From Saprospiraceae bacterium (GTDB lineage Bacteria > Bacteroidota > Bacteroidia > Chitinophagales > Saprospiraceae): a stretch of DNA of 64,000 nt. The notes below the pieces were generated by a model, which did not search any database, was not told where the DNA came from, and worked only from the letters and a program-made list of their open reading frames with translations. Location: assembly GCA_016714445.1 (NCBI GenBank), contig JADJNF010000010.1, positions 1 to 64,000 of the forward strand, read 5' to 3'. The translations under genes and the position numbers were made by a program. How positions within the stretch are numbered: position 1 is the first letter of the stretch; every line of letters begins with the position of its first letter. This document shows, piece by piece, positions 63,218-64,000 of this stretch.

Positions 63218-63583
63218 ATGATCATGCGTCCAACACGTAGTTCACAAGCCTTAGAAATAGCCAGACGGCGTCTGGAGAGGCTCCAATCTATCACACCAAT
63301 ACCCGATTTCGGTACTGGTTTTTCCATCAAAGATTATGAGACAGCCATCACTGAACTTGCTTCACTCGAAAGTGAGTATAATACTGCTGTATCACATCTG
63401 GATGCCAAACTCACAGAAATCAAGGTCAAAGAAAAGGCCATCAGAGATCTGAGAGAACGTATTTTGACAGCCATAGCATTTCATTATGGTAAAGATTCTG
63501 AAGAGTACGTTGCCGCTGGTGGCGTACGTAAAAGTGAGCGGAAGAAACGATCGTCCAAAATTACTTCTTCCGCCACTGTGTAA
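63218..63583 (+). CDS. Small coiled-coil protein, unknown
   Basis: 121 residues: basic N-terminus (MRPTRSSQALEIARRRLERL), a helical middle (ASLESEYNTAVSHLDAKLTEIKVK split as heptads), and the end AAGGVRKSERKKRSSKI. I know similar short proteins ending in AGG-x-R-x-S-E-R-K in other bacteria, without known function. A second ATG at 63224 is possible. Followed by a clear terminator, so it is expressed as a unit. Confidence 0.75.
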   Translation: MIMRPTRSSQALEIARRRLERLQSITPIPDFGTGFSIKDYETAITELASLESEYNTAVSHLDAKLTEIKVKEKAIRDLRERILTAIAFHYGKDSEEYVAAGGVRKSERKKRSSKITSSATV

Positions 63584-63621
63584 GAAAATTAATCTCTAAA
63601 ATTAATTTTCTTAATTGGCCG

Positions 63622-63665
63622 AACCTCCACTGTTGTGAAAATCAATGGTGGGGGTTTTCTTTTTT
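63622..63665 (+). terminator. Rho-independent terminator
   Basis: AACCTCCAC / GTGGGGGTT (one G-T pair) followed by a T-rich tract, 38 bases after the stop of the small gene. Confidence 0.75.
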
Positions 63666-63903
63666 ATTTATTTAAGGGATTTAACTTCACGTAGTACATT
63701 AAACTACATAATACAAAAGTATGGTAATATTTATATTTAAAATCAGTTTTGATGTAATATTTATAACAAACCTGCCGGAAATCGACAAAAACACCTCCAT
63801 ACGATGATAATTATATTATCATAATGATGTCATAAAAATACATTCAGGGTATAATTGAAAGTGAACATTTCGGAATCAGGAAACGTCTACGGGACGATTG
63901 GGT

Positions 63904-64000
63904 CCCGACTTCAGAGAAGTCGCACTTTGTTTGACATCAATAATTTCAGATTTTTCGACTCCAAAGGAGTCGCACTATACATTAGATATTTAATTGGTCA
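63904..64000 (+). repeat. Dispersed hairpin repeat, copy C (cut by window end)
   Basis: CCCGACTTCAGAGAAGTCG ... CGACTCCAAAGGAGTCG then ACTATACATTAGATATTTAA. Nearest to copy B. Confidence 0.85.

Larger units (their letters stand above)
63584..64000. other. Intergenic region to the window end
   Basis: About 420 bases: terminator, an AT-rich part with no coding frame, and repeat copy C cut by the window edge. Confidence 0.6.

Noticed and set aside
1..64000. CRISPR arrays, integrases, toxin-antitoxin or restriction systems
   Set aside because: None was seen; the only mobile elements with genes are the intron and the IS inside it.

Overview
The window reads as a low-GC Bacteroidota chromosome, most likely from the Saprospiria (the class assignment is inference). 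Support comes from promoters with the Bacteroidota -7 element TAnnTTTG upstream of many genes, C-terminal type IX secretion (T9SS) sorting domains on three proteins, a DUF1501/DUF1800 pair, RNA-binding RicT/PSP1, an F1 epsilon subunit made only of the N-terminal domain, and LytS/LytTR signalling. I see no tRNA, rRNA or CRISPR array.

Layout. 0-12 kb: a GH65 glycosidase cut by the window edge, a SPOR-containing outer-membrane protein, Hsp20, a DEAD-box helicase, a TlpA thioredoxin, a BatD pair (one full, one solo N-terminal domain), lipoamide dehydrogenase and RicT/PSP1. 12-20 kb: atpD-atpC, four small secreted beta-barrel-like proteins in tandem (one frameshifted at a G run), then an ECF sigma/anti-sigma/adhesin operon and KdsD. 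20-27 kb: recQ-aroQ-ECF sigma operon, a lipoprotein SGNH hydrolase, the rpsF-rpsR-rplI operon, and an SMR transporter. 27-29 kb is decayed: a multiply frameshifted remnant of a secreted protein plus a homopolymer stretch that looks like a sequence artefact. 29-48 kb is mostly housekeeping and envelope: a MORN-repeat/caspase fusion, DUF4920 lipoprotein, GalM, QueD-like enzyme, glutathione peroxidase, HolB, a T9SS esterase, Fbp, an OmpA/HhH membrane pair, FtsE-like ATPase, CcoI-like copper ATPase, Na+/solute symporter, aminotransferase, HAD hydrolase, RuvC and a DtxR-type regulator. 48-53 kb: a secreted DUF1501-DUF1800-discoidin/T9SS cluster. 53-58 kb: a PqiA-like protein and a LytS/LytTR two-component pair followed by two stand-alone LytTR proteins.

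58-64 kb is accessory DNA and holds the most unusual structure. A group II intron on the minus strand (5' GTGCGC end, maturase-type RT, a textbook 34-nt domain V, domain VI with a bulged A) is interrupted at the very end of its RT gene by a 1.6-kb IS1634-family element flanked by an identical 119-bp direct duplication. The duplication leaves the RT open frame intact except for its last nine residues. The same region has three copies of a roughly 100-bp dispersed repeat carrying two hairpins, and an AT-rich stretch with perfect DnaA boxes that could be an origin. A separate 153-bp MITE-like element with 13-bp terminal inverted repeats lies at 52.9 kb.

Three otherwise good genes carry single-base frameshifts (15286, 52105 and 59408), two of them in homopolymer runs. 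Together with the 28.4-kb stretch this raises the possibility of uncorrected sequencing indels.
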